Source of the DNA: Methylobacterium sp. J-048
Lineage (GTDB): Bacteria > Pseudomonadota > Alphaproteobacteria > Rhizobiales > Beijerinckiaceae
DNA length: 64,000 nt
NCBI RefSeq assembly: GCF_022829515.1
Contig: NZ_JAKSYL010000134.1
Location: forward strand, 1-64,000
Reading direction: 5' to 3'
Shown here: piece by piece, positions 34,775-43,339 of the stretch
Position numbering within the stretch: the first letter of the stretch is position 1
Layout of the letters: every line of letters begins with the position of its first letter
The notes under the pieces: generated by a model
Seen by the model: the letters and a program-made list of their open reading frames with translations, nothing else
The model's database searches: none
What the model was told of the DNA's origin: nothing
Translations under genes and position numbers: made by a program

Positions 34775-35482
34775 ATGACCATGAGCGACAGGGTGGCTCA
34801 CGTGACGGCGGGCGGCAGCGGCATGGGCGCGGCCGCCGCCCAGAAGCTCGCGGCGGACGGTTTCGCGGTCGGGATCCTGTCGTCGTCCGGCAAGGGTGAA
34901 GCGCTGGGACAGGAGTTGGGCGGGTTCGGCGTGACCGGCTCGAACCAGTCCAGCGAGGACCTGAAGCGCTTGGTAGACGGGGCAATGGCCCGCTGGGGCC
35001 GGATCGATGTCCTAGTCAACAGCGCCGGCCATGGCCCCCGGGCGCCGTTGCTCGACATCACCGACGCGCAGTGGCACGCCGGCCTGGACACCTATCTGAT
35101 GAACGTCGTGCGGTCGGTGCGCTTGGTGACGCCGATCATGCAGGCGCAGCGGGCCGGCGCGATCATCAACATCTCCACCGCCTGGGCGTTCGAGCCGAGC
35201 CCGATGTTCCCGACCTCCGCGGTGTTCCGGGCTGGCCTCGCCGCCTACACGAAGCTGTTCGCCGACACCTACGCCGCCGACAACGTCCGCATGAACAACG
35301 TGCTCCCGGGCTGGATCGACAGCCTGCCCGCGACGGAGGAACGCCGACAGGGCGTCCCGATGGGCCGCTACGGCCGCACCGACGAGATCGCCGCCACGAT
35401 CGCGTTCCTCGCCTCGGACGGCGCGGCCTACATCACCGGCCAGAACCTGCGCGTCGATGGCGGCCTGACCCGGGCGATCTGA
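34775..35482 (+). CDS. Short-chain dehydrogenase family protein with altered active site
   Basis: 235 residues, a full Rossmann SDR: HVTAGGSGMGAAAAQKLAAD for cofactor binding, VNSAGHGP, NISTAWAF, PGWIDSLPA and a terminal ITGQNLRVDGG. Where classical SDRs have YxxxK, 13 positions after the catalytic serine, this protein reads SAVFRAGLAAYTK: the Tyr position is Ser, the Lys position is Arg and the catalytic Ser is Thr. It may have lost oxidoreductase activity or use other residues. ATG at 34,781 is an equally good start. Confidence 0.8.
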   Translation: MTMSDRVAHVTAGGSGMGAAAAQKLAADGFAVGILSSSGKGEALGQELGGFGVTGSNQSSEDLKRLVDGAMARWGRIDVLVNSAGHGPRAPLLDITDAQWHAGLDTYLMNVVRSVRLVTPIMQAQRAGAIINISTAWAFEPSPMFPTSAVFRAGLAAYTKLFADTYAADNVRMNNVLPGWIDSLPATEERRQGVPMGRYGRTDEIAATIAFLASDGAAYITGQNLRVDGGLTRAI

Positions 35483-35776
35483 TTTCTGGACCTCATCTGA
35501 CGCCATCCGGATCAGCTGCGCCGAAAAAGGCGAACTGCTCAGCTATCGGATCCGTGATCGGATGATGCCGCCATGCGGCTGGCCTGCTCTATATGACGGC
35601 GCGATGACGCTGCAGTCTCCCATCGAGGCTGCGGAGTCGCGTCAACCAAGCCGAGCGCCGCGAGGCTTCCTGAATGGAACCGCATCGTTCGATGGCGTTT
35701 TCGCTCAGATCTGTGCGTGGCCGCACAGCGAGCCGGCATCGTTTTCGCCAGGAGAGACCTTTGCCGGACGTTCCCG

Positions 35777-38422
35777 ATGCGCGAGCTTGAGCCGCGACTT
35801 TTCCCGTACATCTGGCGCTACTCCAAGGCCGAGCAGCTCAAGATCTGCGCCGTGGTGCTGGCCTCGCTGCCGTTCTACTTCGCGTCGCTGGACCTGCCGA
35901 AGCGCATCGTCAACGATGCCATAACCGGCAAGGCCTTCGCGCATGGCGAGGCGACCGCACCCTTCCTCGAGATCACCGTCGAATGGCCAGATCTCCTAGG
36001 CGGCGGGACGACCCGGCTGTTCGAAGGGTTCCAGTTCGACCGGTTCGAGCTGCTGCTCGGGCTCTCGATCCTGTTCCTGGGGCTCGTGCTGATCAACGGC
36101 GCGTTCAAGTTCTACATCAATCTGCAGAAGGGCATTCTCGGCGAGCGGATGCTGCGCCGGCTGCGCTTCCAGCTGTTCTCGTTGATGCTGCGCTTTACCC
36201 CGGAGGCGCAGCGCGAGGTGAAATCCTCCGAGACGGCGACGATCATCCGCGACGAGGTCGAGCCGATCGGCTCGTTCATCGGCGACGCGATCGTGGTGCC
36301 GGTCTTCCTCGGCACCCAGGCGGCCACCGCGCTCGCCTTCATCATGATGCAGAACATCTGGCTCGGCCTCGCGGCGGGCGGGATGGTGGCGGTGCAGATG
36401 ACCGTGATTCCGCGGCTGCGGCGGCAGATCATCCTGCTCAGCCGCCAGCGCCAGATCGCCTCGCGCAACCTCGCGGGCCGGGTCGCCGAGGTGCTCGACG
36501 GCCTGCCGGCCGTGACGCTCAACGACACAGGCCGCTGGGAGCGGGCCGAGATCGGCGGCCGGCTCTACAGCCTGTACGACCTGCGCCTGCGCATCTACCG
36601 GCGGAAATTCGCGGTCAAATACCTCAACAACCTGCTCGCGCAGATCACGCCGTTCCTGTTCTACGCCATCGGCGGCGTGTTCGCGCTCAAGGGCGAGCTC
36701 GATATCGGCCAGCTCGTGGCGGTGCTGGCGGCCTATCGCGACCTGCCGCCGCCCCTGAAGGAGTTGATCGACTGGGACCAGCAGCGCCTCGACGTCGAGG
36801 TGAAGTACGAGACCGTGGCGGCGCATTTCGGGCCGCAGCGCCTCCAGCCCGCGGAACGGGAGAAACAGGGAGCGCCGCTGCTCGGCGGCCCGCTGCGCGT
36901 CGAAGCCCTGGCGCTGCGCGATCCGCAGGGGGGCCTGCCGATCGAGATCGGCGATATCCAGGCGGCGCTTCCGGGCCGGTTCGCCCTGGTCCCGCCCGGC
37001 CCGATCGCGCAGGAATTCGCCCGGGCGCTCGCGGGCCTGCGGGTTCCGACCAGCGGCTCGATCCGGATCGGCGACCACGACCTCTCGACCCTGCCGCGCT
37101 CGACCCGGGCCCGCCGCATCGCCTTCGCCGATCTCGAACCGGTCCTGTTTCCCGGCACGGTGCGCGACAACCTGCTCTATGGACTGCGGATCAAACCCCT
37201 GCGCACGACGAGCCTCGACCTGAGCAAGGCGCGGATCAACGAGGCGGTGAAGACCGGCAATCCCGCCGACAGCGTCGACGATCCGTGGATCGACTACGCC
37301 AAGTTCGGCGTCCGCGATGCCCGGGAACTCGACGAGCGCCTGCTCGACCTGCTCTTCCAGCTCGATCTCGGCGACGACCTGTACCGGTTTGGTCTCGGCG
37401 CGCTCAGCACCGTGGTCCACGACACGCCGGCGGGCCAGCGCATGATCGCCGCCCGGGAGCATCTGCGTGAGCATTTCGCCCAGAGCGGGCTCGCCGACCT
37501 GGTGATCCCGTTCTCGCGCGGCAGCTACAACGCGCAGGCGACGGTGGCGGAGAACCTGATGTTCGGGGTGCCGCGCGACCCGACCCTGACCGATCCGCGG
37601 CGGCTCGCGGGCGTGCGGCTGTTCCGGGAGGCGCTGGAGCGGGCGAAGCTCCTGGACGATCTCGACCGGATGGGTGTGGCGATCGCGCAGAACCTCAAGG
37701 ACATCTTCGCCGACGTGCCGCCGGGCCACCCCTTGTTCCGGCGCTTCTCGCTGATCACCCCGGACGCCCTGCCCGAGTATCTGAGCCGGCTGGCCCGCCT
37801 GCCGGCCGAGGGCCGGCTGGACGAGGCGGACAGCGTGGCGTTCCTGGCACTGGCGCTCGCCTATGTCGAACCGCGGATGCGCTTCGGCCTGCTCAACCAG
37901 CCCCTCAAGCTGCGCATCGTCGGGGCACGCGGCGTCGTGCAGGCGTTCATGCACGGCCATGACGGCTGCGACATCGAATCCTACGACCCCAACCGGATCA
38001 ATCCGCGCAGCACCGTCCTCGACAACCTGCTGTTCGGCCGCATCGATACGGCCCGGATGCACGGCGAGCAGATCGTCCAGCGCGAGGCCCGGGCGGTGTT
38101 CCGCCAGTTCGACCTCGAGCGGCCGGTCCAGCGGCGCGGCCTCGACAGACAGGTCGGCAATCGCGGCCAGCTCCTGACCGAGCGCGTGCGCGTCCGGATC
38201 GGCCTGGCCCGCGCCCTGTTGCGCGACCCGGAGATCCTCGTGGTCGACAGGGTGAGCGAGCAGCTGGAGCGCGGCGCGGAGACGCTGCTCGACGTGACGG
38301 CGGCGGTGATGCCGAAAGGCAGTCTCGTGGCGAGCGTGTCCAGCGAAGCCGAGGCCAACCGCTTCCCGACACGACTGGCGCTCCGCCCCACCGAATCCCG
38401 TCTGCGCAACGCCGCCGAGTGA
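35777..38422 (+). CDS. ABC-exporter-like protein with degenerate nucleotide-binding region
   Basis: 881 residues. Residues 1-330 form a transmembrane exporter domain with several helices. The rest resembles an ABC ATPase but lacks its catalytic motifs. Walker A is replaced by LVPPGPIAQEFAR, with no GKS/T. The region before the Walker B-like ILVVDRVSEQL has LLTERVRVRIGLARALL in place of LSGGQ, and Asp-Glu is Asp-Arg. The post-Q-loop phrase TVxxNLxxG occurs three times: TVRDNLLYG near residue 461, TVAENLMFG near 589, TVLDNLLFG near 746. An extra degenerate signature (HDTPAGQRMIAAREHL) lies between. It reads as a duplicated, ATPase-dead NBD, followed by a P450 gene. Role unknown. Confidence 0.7.
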   Translation: MRELEPRLFPYIWRYSKAEQLKICAVVLASLPFYFASLDLPKRIVNDAITGKAFAHGEATAPFLEITVEWPDLLGGGTTRLFEGFQFDRFELLLGLSILFLGLVLINGAFKFYINLQKGILGERMLRRLRFQLFSLMLRFTPEAQREVKSSETATIIRDEVEPIGSFIGDAIVVPVFLGTQAATALAFIMMQNIWLGLAAGGMVAVQMTVIPRLRRQIILLSRQRQIASRNLAGRVAEVLDGLPAVTLNDTGRWERAEIGGRLYSLYDLRLRIYRRKFAVKYLNNLLAQITPFLFYAIGGVFALKGELDIGQLVAVLAAYRDLPPPLKELIDWDQQRLDVEVKYETVAAHFGPQRLQPAEREKQGAPLLGGPLRVEALALRDPQGGLPIEIGDIQAALPGRFALVPPGPIAQEFARALAGLRVPTSGSIRIGDHDLSTLPRSTRARRIAFADLEPVLFPGTVRDNLLYGLRIKPLRTTSLDLSKARINEAVKTGNPADSVDDPWIDYAKFGVRDARELDERLLDLLFQLDLGDDLYRFGLGALSTVVHDTPAGQRMIAAREHLREHFAQSGLADLVIPFSRGSYNAQATVAENLMFGVPRDPTLTDPRRLAGVRLFREALERAKLLDDLDRMGVAIAQNLKDIFADVPPGHPLFRRFSLITPDALPEYLSRLARLPAEGRLDEADSVAFLALALAYVEPRMRFGLLNQPLKLRIVGARGVVQAFMHGHDGCDIESYDPNRINPRSTVLDNLLFGRIDTARMHGEQIVQREARAVFRQFDLERPVQRRGLDRQVGNRGQLLTERVRVRIGLARALLRDPEILVVDRVSEQLERGAETLLDVTAAVMPKGSLVASVSSEAEANRFPTRLALRPTESRLRNAAE

Positions 38423-38507
38423 AACGAACGCGGCGGTGCCGTGACGCACGACCCGGGCCGGCCGGCGGTTTACACTGCAGCCCGTCTCCGGCACAGGTTG
38501 GCCCGAC

Positions 38508-39944
38508 ATGGCTGTATTGACCGACGCGATCGCGAGTTCGGACCGAACGAATCCGAGCCTCGCCGGCCTGCCGCGCTTGGTGCCGCCGCACCCGGCCCTG
38601 GCGGAGCGCGAGCTGCCGCTCCCGGCCTATCTGCGCTCGATCCGCGACAACGGGCTGGCGGGCTTTCCCCGGCGTGCCTTCGAGGAGCCGATCACCCGCC
38701 GCGGCCTGCTCGGGCGGTCGAGCTACGTCCTGAACGATCCCGAGGCGATCCGCCATTTTCTGGTGGAGAATCAGGCCAATTACGCCCGCACCACCGGGAC
38801 CGTGCGGATCCTGCGCCCGATTCTCGGCGACGGCCTCCTGATCAGCGAGGGCTCGGCCTGGCGCCACCAGCGCCGGACCCTGGCGCCGGCCTTCACGCCC
38901 CGGGCGATCGACGGGCTGGTGCCCCATATCGCAGCCGCGGTGGATGACGGGATCGAGCGGATCGTCACGGACGCGGCCGAGGGTCCGGTCGACCTGTTCA
39001 GGGCGTTCCACCGGCTGGCGCTGGAGATCGCCGGGCGCAGCATGTTCTCGGTCGGGATGGATCAGTACGGCGAGGAGCTGCGCGACTTCATCGCCACTTA
39101 CAGCGTCAAGATCGGTCGGCCGCACCTCCTCGATATCGTGACCCCACCGGGCTGGCCGGTGCCGCTCGATTGGGCCCGGGGACGGTTCCGGCGACGCTGG
39201 ATCCCGTTCCTCGACCGGATCATCGCGGCGCGCCAGGCTGCGACGCGGGAGGCAGGCCATTCCAGCGACCTGCTCGACTTGCTCGCGACCGCCCGCAACC
39301 CGGATACCGGCGCTCCGTTCAGCGCCGAGGAACTGCGCGACCAGGTCGCCACCATGATCCTGGCCGGCCACGAGACCACGGCCGGCACCCTGTTCTGGGC
39401 GGCCTACATGCTGGCGCTCGCCCCCGAACTCCAAGAGCGCCTCGCCACAGAGGCGCGGGCGGCCGACCTCACCAACCCGACCGGCTGCCAGAGCGACGGC
39501 CGGCTGCCGCTGATCCGGGCGACCGTGGACGAGACCCTGCGCCTCTACCCGGCGGCTTTCGTCATCGTGCGGCGCGCGCTCGGCCCCGACACGCTGGCGG
39601 GTCATCCGGTCAGGAAGGGCGACATCGTGATGGTGAGCCCGTGGGTACTCCATCGGCACCGCGGGCTCTGGCCGGATCCGGAAGCCTTCGACCCGGGCCG
39701 CTTCCTGCCCGGCGCGAAGCCGCCGGCGCGCTTCTCCTACCTGCCATTCGGAGCCGGTCCGCGCGTCTGCATCGGCGCACAATTCGCCCTGATCGAGACG
39801 GTCCTGTCGCTGGCGCGGCTGCTGGCCCGGTTCCGGCTGGTGCTGGAGGATCGCGAGCCGATCCTGCCGCACGCGGTGGTGACCACTCAGCCGCAGCGTT
39901 TCGCCAAGTTCCGGCTGATCCCGCGGGATCCGGTCGGCGCCTGA
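38508..39944 (+). CDS. Cytochrome P450
   Basis: 478 residues with all P450 landmarks: the I-helix AGHETTAGTLFW, ETLRLYP (ExxR), the PERF-like FDPGRFLPG and the heme loop FGAGPRVCIG with axial Cys421. The overall look is closer to CYP4/CYP102-like fatty-acid or terpene oxidases than to small class I bacterial P450s. No ferredoxin or reductase gene is adjacent. It starts 85 bases after the ABC-like gene, so co-transcription is possible. Confidence 0.93.
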   Translation: MAVLTDAIASSDRTNPSLAGLPRLVPPHPALAERELPLPAYLRSIRDNGLAGFPRRAFEEPITRRGLLGRSSYVLNDPEAIRHFLVENQANYARTTGTVRILRPILGDGLLISEGSAWRHQRRTLAPAFTPRAIDGLVPHIAAAVDDGIERIVTDAAEGPVDLFRAFHRLALEIAGRSMFSVGMDQYGEELRDFIATYSVKIGRPHLLDIVTPPGWPVPLDWARGRFRRRWIPFLDRIIAARQAATREAGHSSDLLDLLATARNPDTGAPFSAEELRDQVATMILAGHETTAGTLFWAAYMLALAPELQERLATEARAADLTNPTGCQSDGRLPLIRATVDETLRLYPAAFVIVRRALGPDTLAGHPVRKGDIVMVSPWVLHRHRGLWPDPEAFDPGRFLPGAKPPARFSYLPFGAGPRVCIGAQFALIETVLSLARLLARFRLVLEDREPILPHAVVTTQPQRFAKFRLIPRDPVGA

Positions 39945-39995
39945 TCGCCGTTCTCACGCGAACGCGCGCGATCAGGCCGTGTCGCGGTGGAGATC

Positions 39996-40029
39996 AAAAA
40001 AAGCCGCACCCGGCTCAGCGGGCGCGGCT
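39996..40029 (-). terminator. Rho-independent terminator of minCDE
   Basis: On the minus strand AGCCGCGCCCG (40,029-40,019) pairs with CGGGTGCGGCT (40,012-40,002) with one G-T wobble, a six-base loop, then seven T. A textbook terminator 40 bases past minE. Confidence 0.9.
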
Positions 40030-40068
40030 CGCAGATGTTCGTGTCGGCGGTGGCCAGTCCGGCCCGGA

Positions 40069-40410
40069 TCAAGCGGCCTTCTTGGAAGCCGTCGATTTCT
40101 GCCCACCCCTGTTCGCAGCGACTTCGGCGAGCTTTGCCGCCAGCTTCGCATCGAGCTTGCCCGACACACCGAGCGGAAGCTCGATGTCGAGGCCCAGCGT
40201 CGAGACGCCCTCGCCGCGCTCCAGGGTGACCTTCACCTTGTCGGCTTCCACCGAGACATGGTTGGCGATCACCGCCAGGATCTCGTCGCGGAGCTGCATC
40301 ACTAGGTCAGGGCGACCCGACTCGGCGCGCTCGTGAGCGAGGATCAGCTGCAGGCGGTCGCGGGCGACCGCGCCGGAATTGCGCTTCTGGAAGATCCCCA
40401 AGATGCTCAT
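40069..40410 (-). CDS. minE: Cell division topological specificity factor MinE
   Basis: 113 residues starting MSILGIFQKRNSGAVARDRL, the membrane-binding and anti-MinCD helix, followed by LAHERAESGRPDLVMQLRDE and the dimerisation beta domain. The tail is longer and more Lys/Ala-rich than in E. coli (AKLAEVAANRGGQKS). It stimulates MinD ATPase and confines MinC to the poles. The start overlaps the minD stop. Confidence 0.95.
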   Translation of the reverse strand: MSILGIFQKRNSGAVARDRLQLILAHERAESGRPDLVMQLRDEILAVIANHVSVEADKVKVTLERGEGVSTLGLDIELPLGVSGKLDAKLAAKLAEVAANRGGQKSTASKKAA

Positions 40411-41222
40411 GCCGCCCTCCGCATGAACAGCTTGTCGAGGAAGGACTTGCGCTCGGTCGGCATGCTCATCGGCACGGCCTCGCCCTTCAGCCGGCGCGCC
40501 GCATCGGCGTAGGCCCGCGCCGGGGCGCAGAGGGGGTTGTTGAGGGTGACCGGGCAGCCGAGGTTCGAGGCGCGCAGCACCTCCTGGCTCTCGGGGATGA
40601 TCGCCAGCAGCGGGATCGACAGGATGTCGAGCACGTCCTCGGTCTTGAGCATGTCGCCGCGGTCGGCGCGCATTGGGTCGTAGCGGGTGAGGATCAGGTG
40701 CTTCTCCATCTCCTCGCCCTTCTCCGCCTTGGCGGTCTTGGAATCGAGGAGGCCGATGATCCGGTCCGAGTCGCGCACCGAGGAGACCTCGGGGTTGGTC
40801 ACGACAACCGCCACGTCGGCATGGTGCATGGCGAGCTGGGCGCCGCGCTCGATGCCGGCCGGCGAGTCGCACACAACCCAGTCGAACCGCTCGCGCAGCT
40901 CGTCCATCACCCGGGCGACGCCGACATCGGTGAGCGCGTCCTTGTCGCGGGTCTGCGAGGCCGGCAGCAGGTGCAGGGTGTCGAGGCGCTTGTCCTTGAT
41001 CAGGGCCTGCGGCAGCTTGGCGTCGCCGTTGACGACGTTGATGAGGTCGTAGACCACCCGGCGCTCGGCACCCATGACCAGGTCGAGGTTGCGCAGACCG
41101 ACGTCGAAATCGACGACGCACACGCTCTGCCCGCCCTGCGCCAGGGCCGCTCCGAGGGCCGCGGTCGTCGTCGTCTTGCCGACGCCGCCCTTGCCCGATG
41201 TGACGACGAGAACCTTTGCCAC
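40407..41222 (-). CDS. minD: Septum site-determining ATPase MinD
   Basis: 271 residues. Deviant Walker A SGKGGVGKTTTTAALG, DFDVGLRNLDLVMG, DSPAGIERGA and the C-terminal amphipathic membrane helix (FLDKLFMRRAA). It recruits MinC to the membrane in an ATP-dependent way. 30 bases separate it from minC and it overlaps minE by four. Confidence 0.96.
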   Translation of the reverse strand: MAKVLVVTSGKGGVGKTTTTAALGAALAQGGQSVCVVDFDVGLRNLDLVMGAERRVVYDLINVVNGDAKLPQALIKDKRLDTLHLLPASQTRDKDALTDVGVARVMDELRERFDWVVCDSPAGIERGAQLAMHHADVAVVVTNPEVSSVRDSDRIIGLLDSKTAKAEKGEEMEKHLILTRYDPMRADRGDMLKTEDVLDILSIPLLAIIPESQEVLRASNLGCPVTLNNPLCAPARAYADAARRLKGEAVPMSMPTERKSFLDKLFMRRAA

Positions 41223-41252
41223 GCGTGGATCTCCCTGATTTCTAAGCTTGCG

Positions 41253-41981
41253 TTAGTCTAAGCTTGCCATTCGGATGTTGCCGCCATCGAGCCAGACCTG
41301 GGCGGCCTTGCCGCGCAGGGCCGTGCCCATGTCCTCCGCCGTCCGCACGAGGCGGTCGATCCCCAGCAACTCGGGCTCGAATTTGCGGCAGTAGATTCGG
41401 GCCCGCGGGTTGCGCGCCGCACCGGCGATCGCGCGGCCCCGCAGGGCGCCGTAGACGTGGATCGAGCCACCCGCCAGGATCTCGGCGCCCGAGGAGACGG
41501 ACCCCATCACGGTGACGTCGCCGGTGGGGTTGATCACGCTCTGTCCGGAGCGGACCGAGCCCTCGACGGTGATCGAGGTGACCACCTGCGGCTCCGGCTC
41601 GGCGGGGGCGGCCGGGATCTCGACCCGGTCCGACGGACGCCCCTGCACCAGCAGCGGCGGCAATCCGGACCCGACGGTCTCGAGGCCCTCGATCCCCAGG
41701 ACCGCGATGCCGCGGGCCTTGAGCTCGGCCATTAACGTTTCGAGCGCGTCCGGCTCGGGGTTGAGCTGGGCGCAGTCCAGGATCACGGCCCGGCCTTTCA
41801 GCAGGGTCGGCGAGCGCTTGAGCGCCGCGTCGAGACCCGCGAGCCACTCGGGCAGCGGCGGCTCGGGGGTGAGGGCCAGGCCCTTGAACGCCCGCCCGCG
41901 AAGGCTGAGCGGCCGGGGCGCAGGAGCCGCCTTGGGGGCGGTCTCCGGGTCGTCGATCGGCTCGGGGAGGGTTTCGCTCAT
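41253..41981 (-). CDS. minC: Septum site-determining protein MinC (operon copy)
   Basis: 242 residues. N-terminal domain about 25-110 (FKGLALTPEPPLPEWLAGL, AVILDCAQL, ELKARGIAVLGIEG), a Pro-rich linker, then the C-terminal beta-helix: SVRSGQSVINPTGDVTVMG, SIHVYGALRGRAIAG and IYCRKFEPELLGI. It inhibits FtsZ assembly away from midcell. A paralogue lies at 43,340. Confidence 0.95.
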   Translation of the reverse strand: MSETLPEPIDDPETAPKAAPAPRPLSLRGRAFKGLALTPEPPLPEWLAGLDAALKRSPTLLKGRAVILDCAQLNPEPDALETLMAELKARGIAVLGIEGLETVGSGLPPLLVQGRPSDRVEIPAAPAEPEPQVVTSITVEGSVRSGQSVINPTGDVTVMGSVSSGAEILAGGSIHVYGALRGRAIAGAARNPRARIYCRKFEPELLGIDRLVRTAEDMGTALRGKAAQVWLDGGNIRMASLD

Positions 41982-41994
41982 GTCGGCCCGTTAA

Positions 41995-42042
41995 GAGTCC
42001 TTACCGGACCATTGACGGCGGGCATGGTTACCGAAGGGTTAA
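41995..42042 (-). promoter_or_regulatory. GANTC site and CtrA-like box before minC
   Basis: GAGTC at 41,995-41,999 is a CcrM-type GANTC site 14 bases upstream of the minC start. TTAC-CGAAGGG-TTAA at 42,028-42,042 matches the CtrA consensus TTAA-N7-TTAA with one mismatch. Together they suggest cell-cycle control of minCDE; short motifs can occur by chance. Confidence 0.35.
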
Positions 42043-42626
42043 GTTTTGGATCCGGTCGGCAAATTCTGCCGGGATCCTGGTATCGGTGGAGCCTGGGGCC
42101 TGTGCGGCCGGGCCGCCGCGATCGCCGTGCAACCTGCAGCATTGGGGCCGACGGCCGTGGATCGGCCCTGCGAAAGCGCACGGTCAAGTCGCCGTAAGGC
42201 TTTGTCGAATATCAAATTTCTCAAAATGACGCGGTTGAACGCTTCGGCGCGGTGCCTCCGGAACTCGGATCGTCCGACGGCTATAAAATGACGCGCGCTT
42301 CGCCTTCTGCGGTAAAAAATTTCGGATCGATGATTACGGGATCGATCCCGATGACCAGTCGAAACCCGAGTTTTGAACGCGCCGTCTACGGCAACGGTCG
42401 ATGTCCAGTGCTTATAATCACGAACGCGAGGTGCGCTCGTCCATCATCGAAAGAGCCCGATACAAGTAGGTGGTCCACGTATGGCTGTCCACGCGCCGAG
42501 GGTCTGCTCGTGCAGGTCGCCGTGAGCGGAGTTCCATGGGATTGGATTTGGTTGCGGCCAGCGTCACAACCTCGTTCGCCAGCCTGAAAACGCTCAGACT
42601 CATCCTCGGAATCTATCTTGTTCGAC
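42043..42626. other. Intergenic region, no convincing gene
   Basis: About 580 bases, less GC-rich than average from 42,190 on. Open frames on both strands (for example minus 42,418-42,603, starting MSLSVFRLANEVV) are short and unrecognised. A 14-bp palindrome CGGGATCGATCCCG is at 42,337-42,350. Could contain a decayed gene. Confidence 0.4.
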
Positions 42627-42644
42627 CGTAGCCCATGGGCTACG
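42627..42644. promoter_or_regulatory. 18-bp perfect palindrome, probable TA operator
   Basis: CGTAGCCCATGGGCTACG is a perfect inverted repeat ending eight bases before the toxin start codon. Toxin-antitoxin operons are usually autorepressed at such a site by the antitoxin HTH. A weak TTGTTC-N17-TACGTT promoter would overlap it. Confidence 0.65.
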
Positions 42645-42651
42645 TTTCGAT

Positions 42652-42942
42652 ATGCTAACCGTCCGCCGCACCGAGGTTTTCGCCGGGTGGCTGAAGAGTC
42701 TCCGGGATGATCGAGCAAAGGCACGGATAGCAAATCGCATAGACCGCTTGGCGAACGGCAACTTCGGAGATGTGAAATCCGTCGGTGCTGGTGTGAGTGA
42801 ATTGCGGATCGATTACGGCCCCGGGTATCGCGTGTATTTCGTTCGGCGTGGCGCTACCTTGCTGTTGCTTTTATGCGGCGGCGACAAAAGCAGCCAGAGC
42901 CGGGATATCGACCGCGCGAAAATCTTGGCTCTGACGTCGTAA
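42652..42942 (+). CDS. RelE/ParE-superfamily toxin (addiction-module killer, HigB-like)
   Basis: 96 residues of the 'putative addiction module killer protein' type. The pattern FAGWLKSLRDDRAKARIANR, then VGAGVSELRIDYGPGYRVYF and LLLLLCGGDKSSQSRDI, matches the family's Arg-rich beta-sheet ribonuclease fold. The toxin gene comes first, as in HigBA-like modules. It likely cleaves mRNA on the ribosome when free of its antitoxin. Adjacent to the antitoxin with a 10-base gap. Confidence 0.85.
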   Translation: MLTVRRTEVFAGWLKSLRDDRAKARIANRIDRLANGNFGDVKSVGAGVSELRIDYGPGYRVYFVRRGATLLLLLCGGDKSSQSRDIDRAKILALTS

Positions 42943-42952
42943 GGAGAGACTG

Positions 42953-43258
42953 ATGATTGAGACTGCACCTTACGACTCGGCGGAATTCCTGGATTCGGAC
43001 GAGGCTATCGCGGAGTACCTTGCGGCAGCCATCGAGGAGGGCGATCCGGCCCTGTTCCGCCAAGCGTTGGGTGTCGTGGCGCGCGCACGCGGCATGACAC
43101 AGATCGCCCGGGAGGCTGGCCTCTCGCGCGAAAGCCTGTATCGGGCCCTCTCTCCCGAAGGAAATCCGAGCCTGGATACCGCTATGCGGGTGATGAAGGC
43201 TCTCAACGTGCGGCTGACTGCCGTCCCTATCGAGGTCGAACCCGCTCTGCCCGGTTGA
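42953..43258 (+). CDS. HTH antitoxin (addiction-module antidote)
   Basis: 101 residues. The N-terminus (FLDSDEAIAEYLAAAIEEGD) is the family's toxin-facing part; the HTH is LGVVARARGMTQIAREAGLS with ESLYRALSPEGNPSLDT as recognition helix; the tail is RVMKALNVRLTAVP. It neutralises the upstream toxin and probably binds the palindrome at 42,627. Confidence 0.88.
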   Translation: MIETAPYDSAEFLDSDEAIAEYLAAAIEEGDPALFRQALGVVARARGMTQIAREAGLSRESLYRALSPEGNPSLDTAMRVMKALNVRLTAVPIEVEPALPG

Positions 43259-43339
43259 GGGCTCCCCGTCGCCTGTTCCGTGCTGAACGGCTGACGGCCA
43301 CCGGGCAGCGCCGGGAGATCGGATTGAGGGTTGCCCCGC

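Noticed and set aside
35996..38509. 837-codon minus-strand frame
   Set aside because: Shadow of the ABC-like gene; composition is Gln/Arg/His-rich with no domain, and the plus strand has clear membrane helices and motifs.
42386..42733. Minus-strand frame of 115 codons between minC and the TA module
   Set aside because: Covers the palindromic operator and the toxin start, and its sequence has no recognisable domain.
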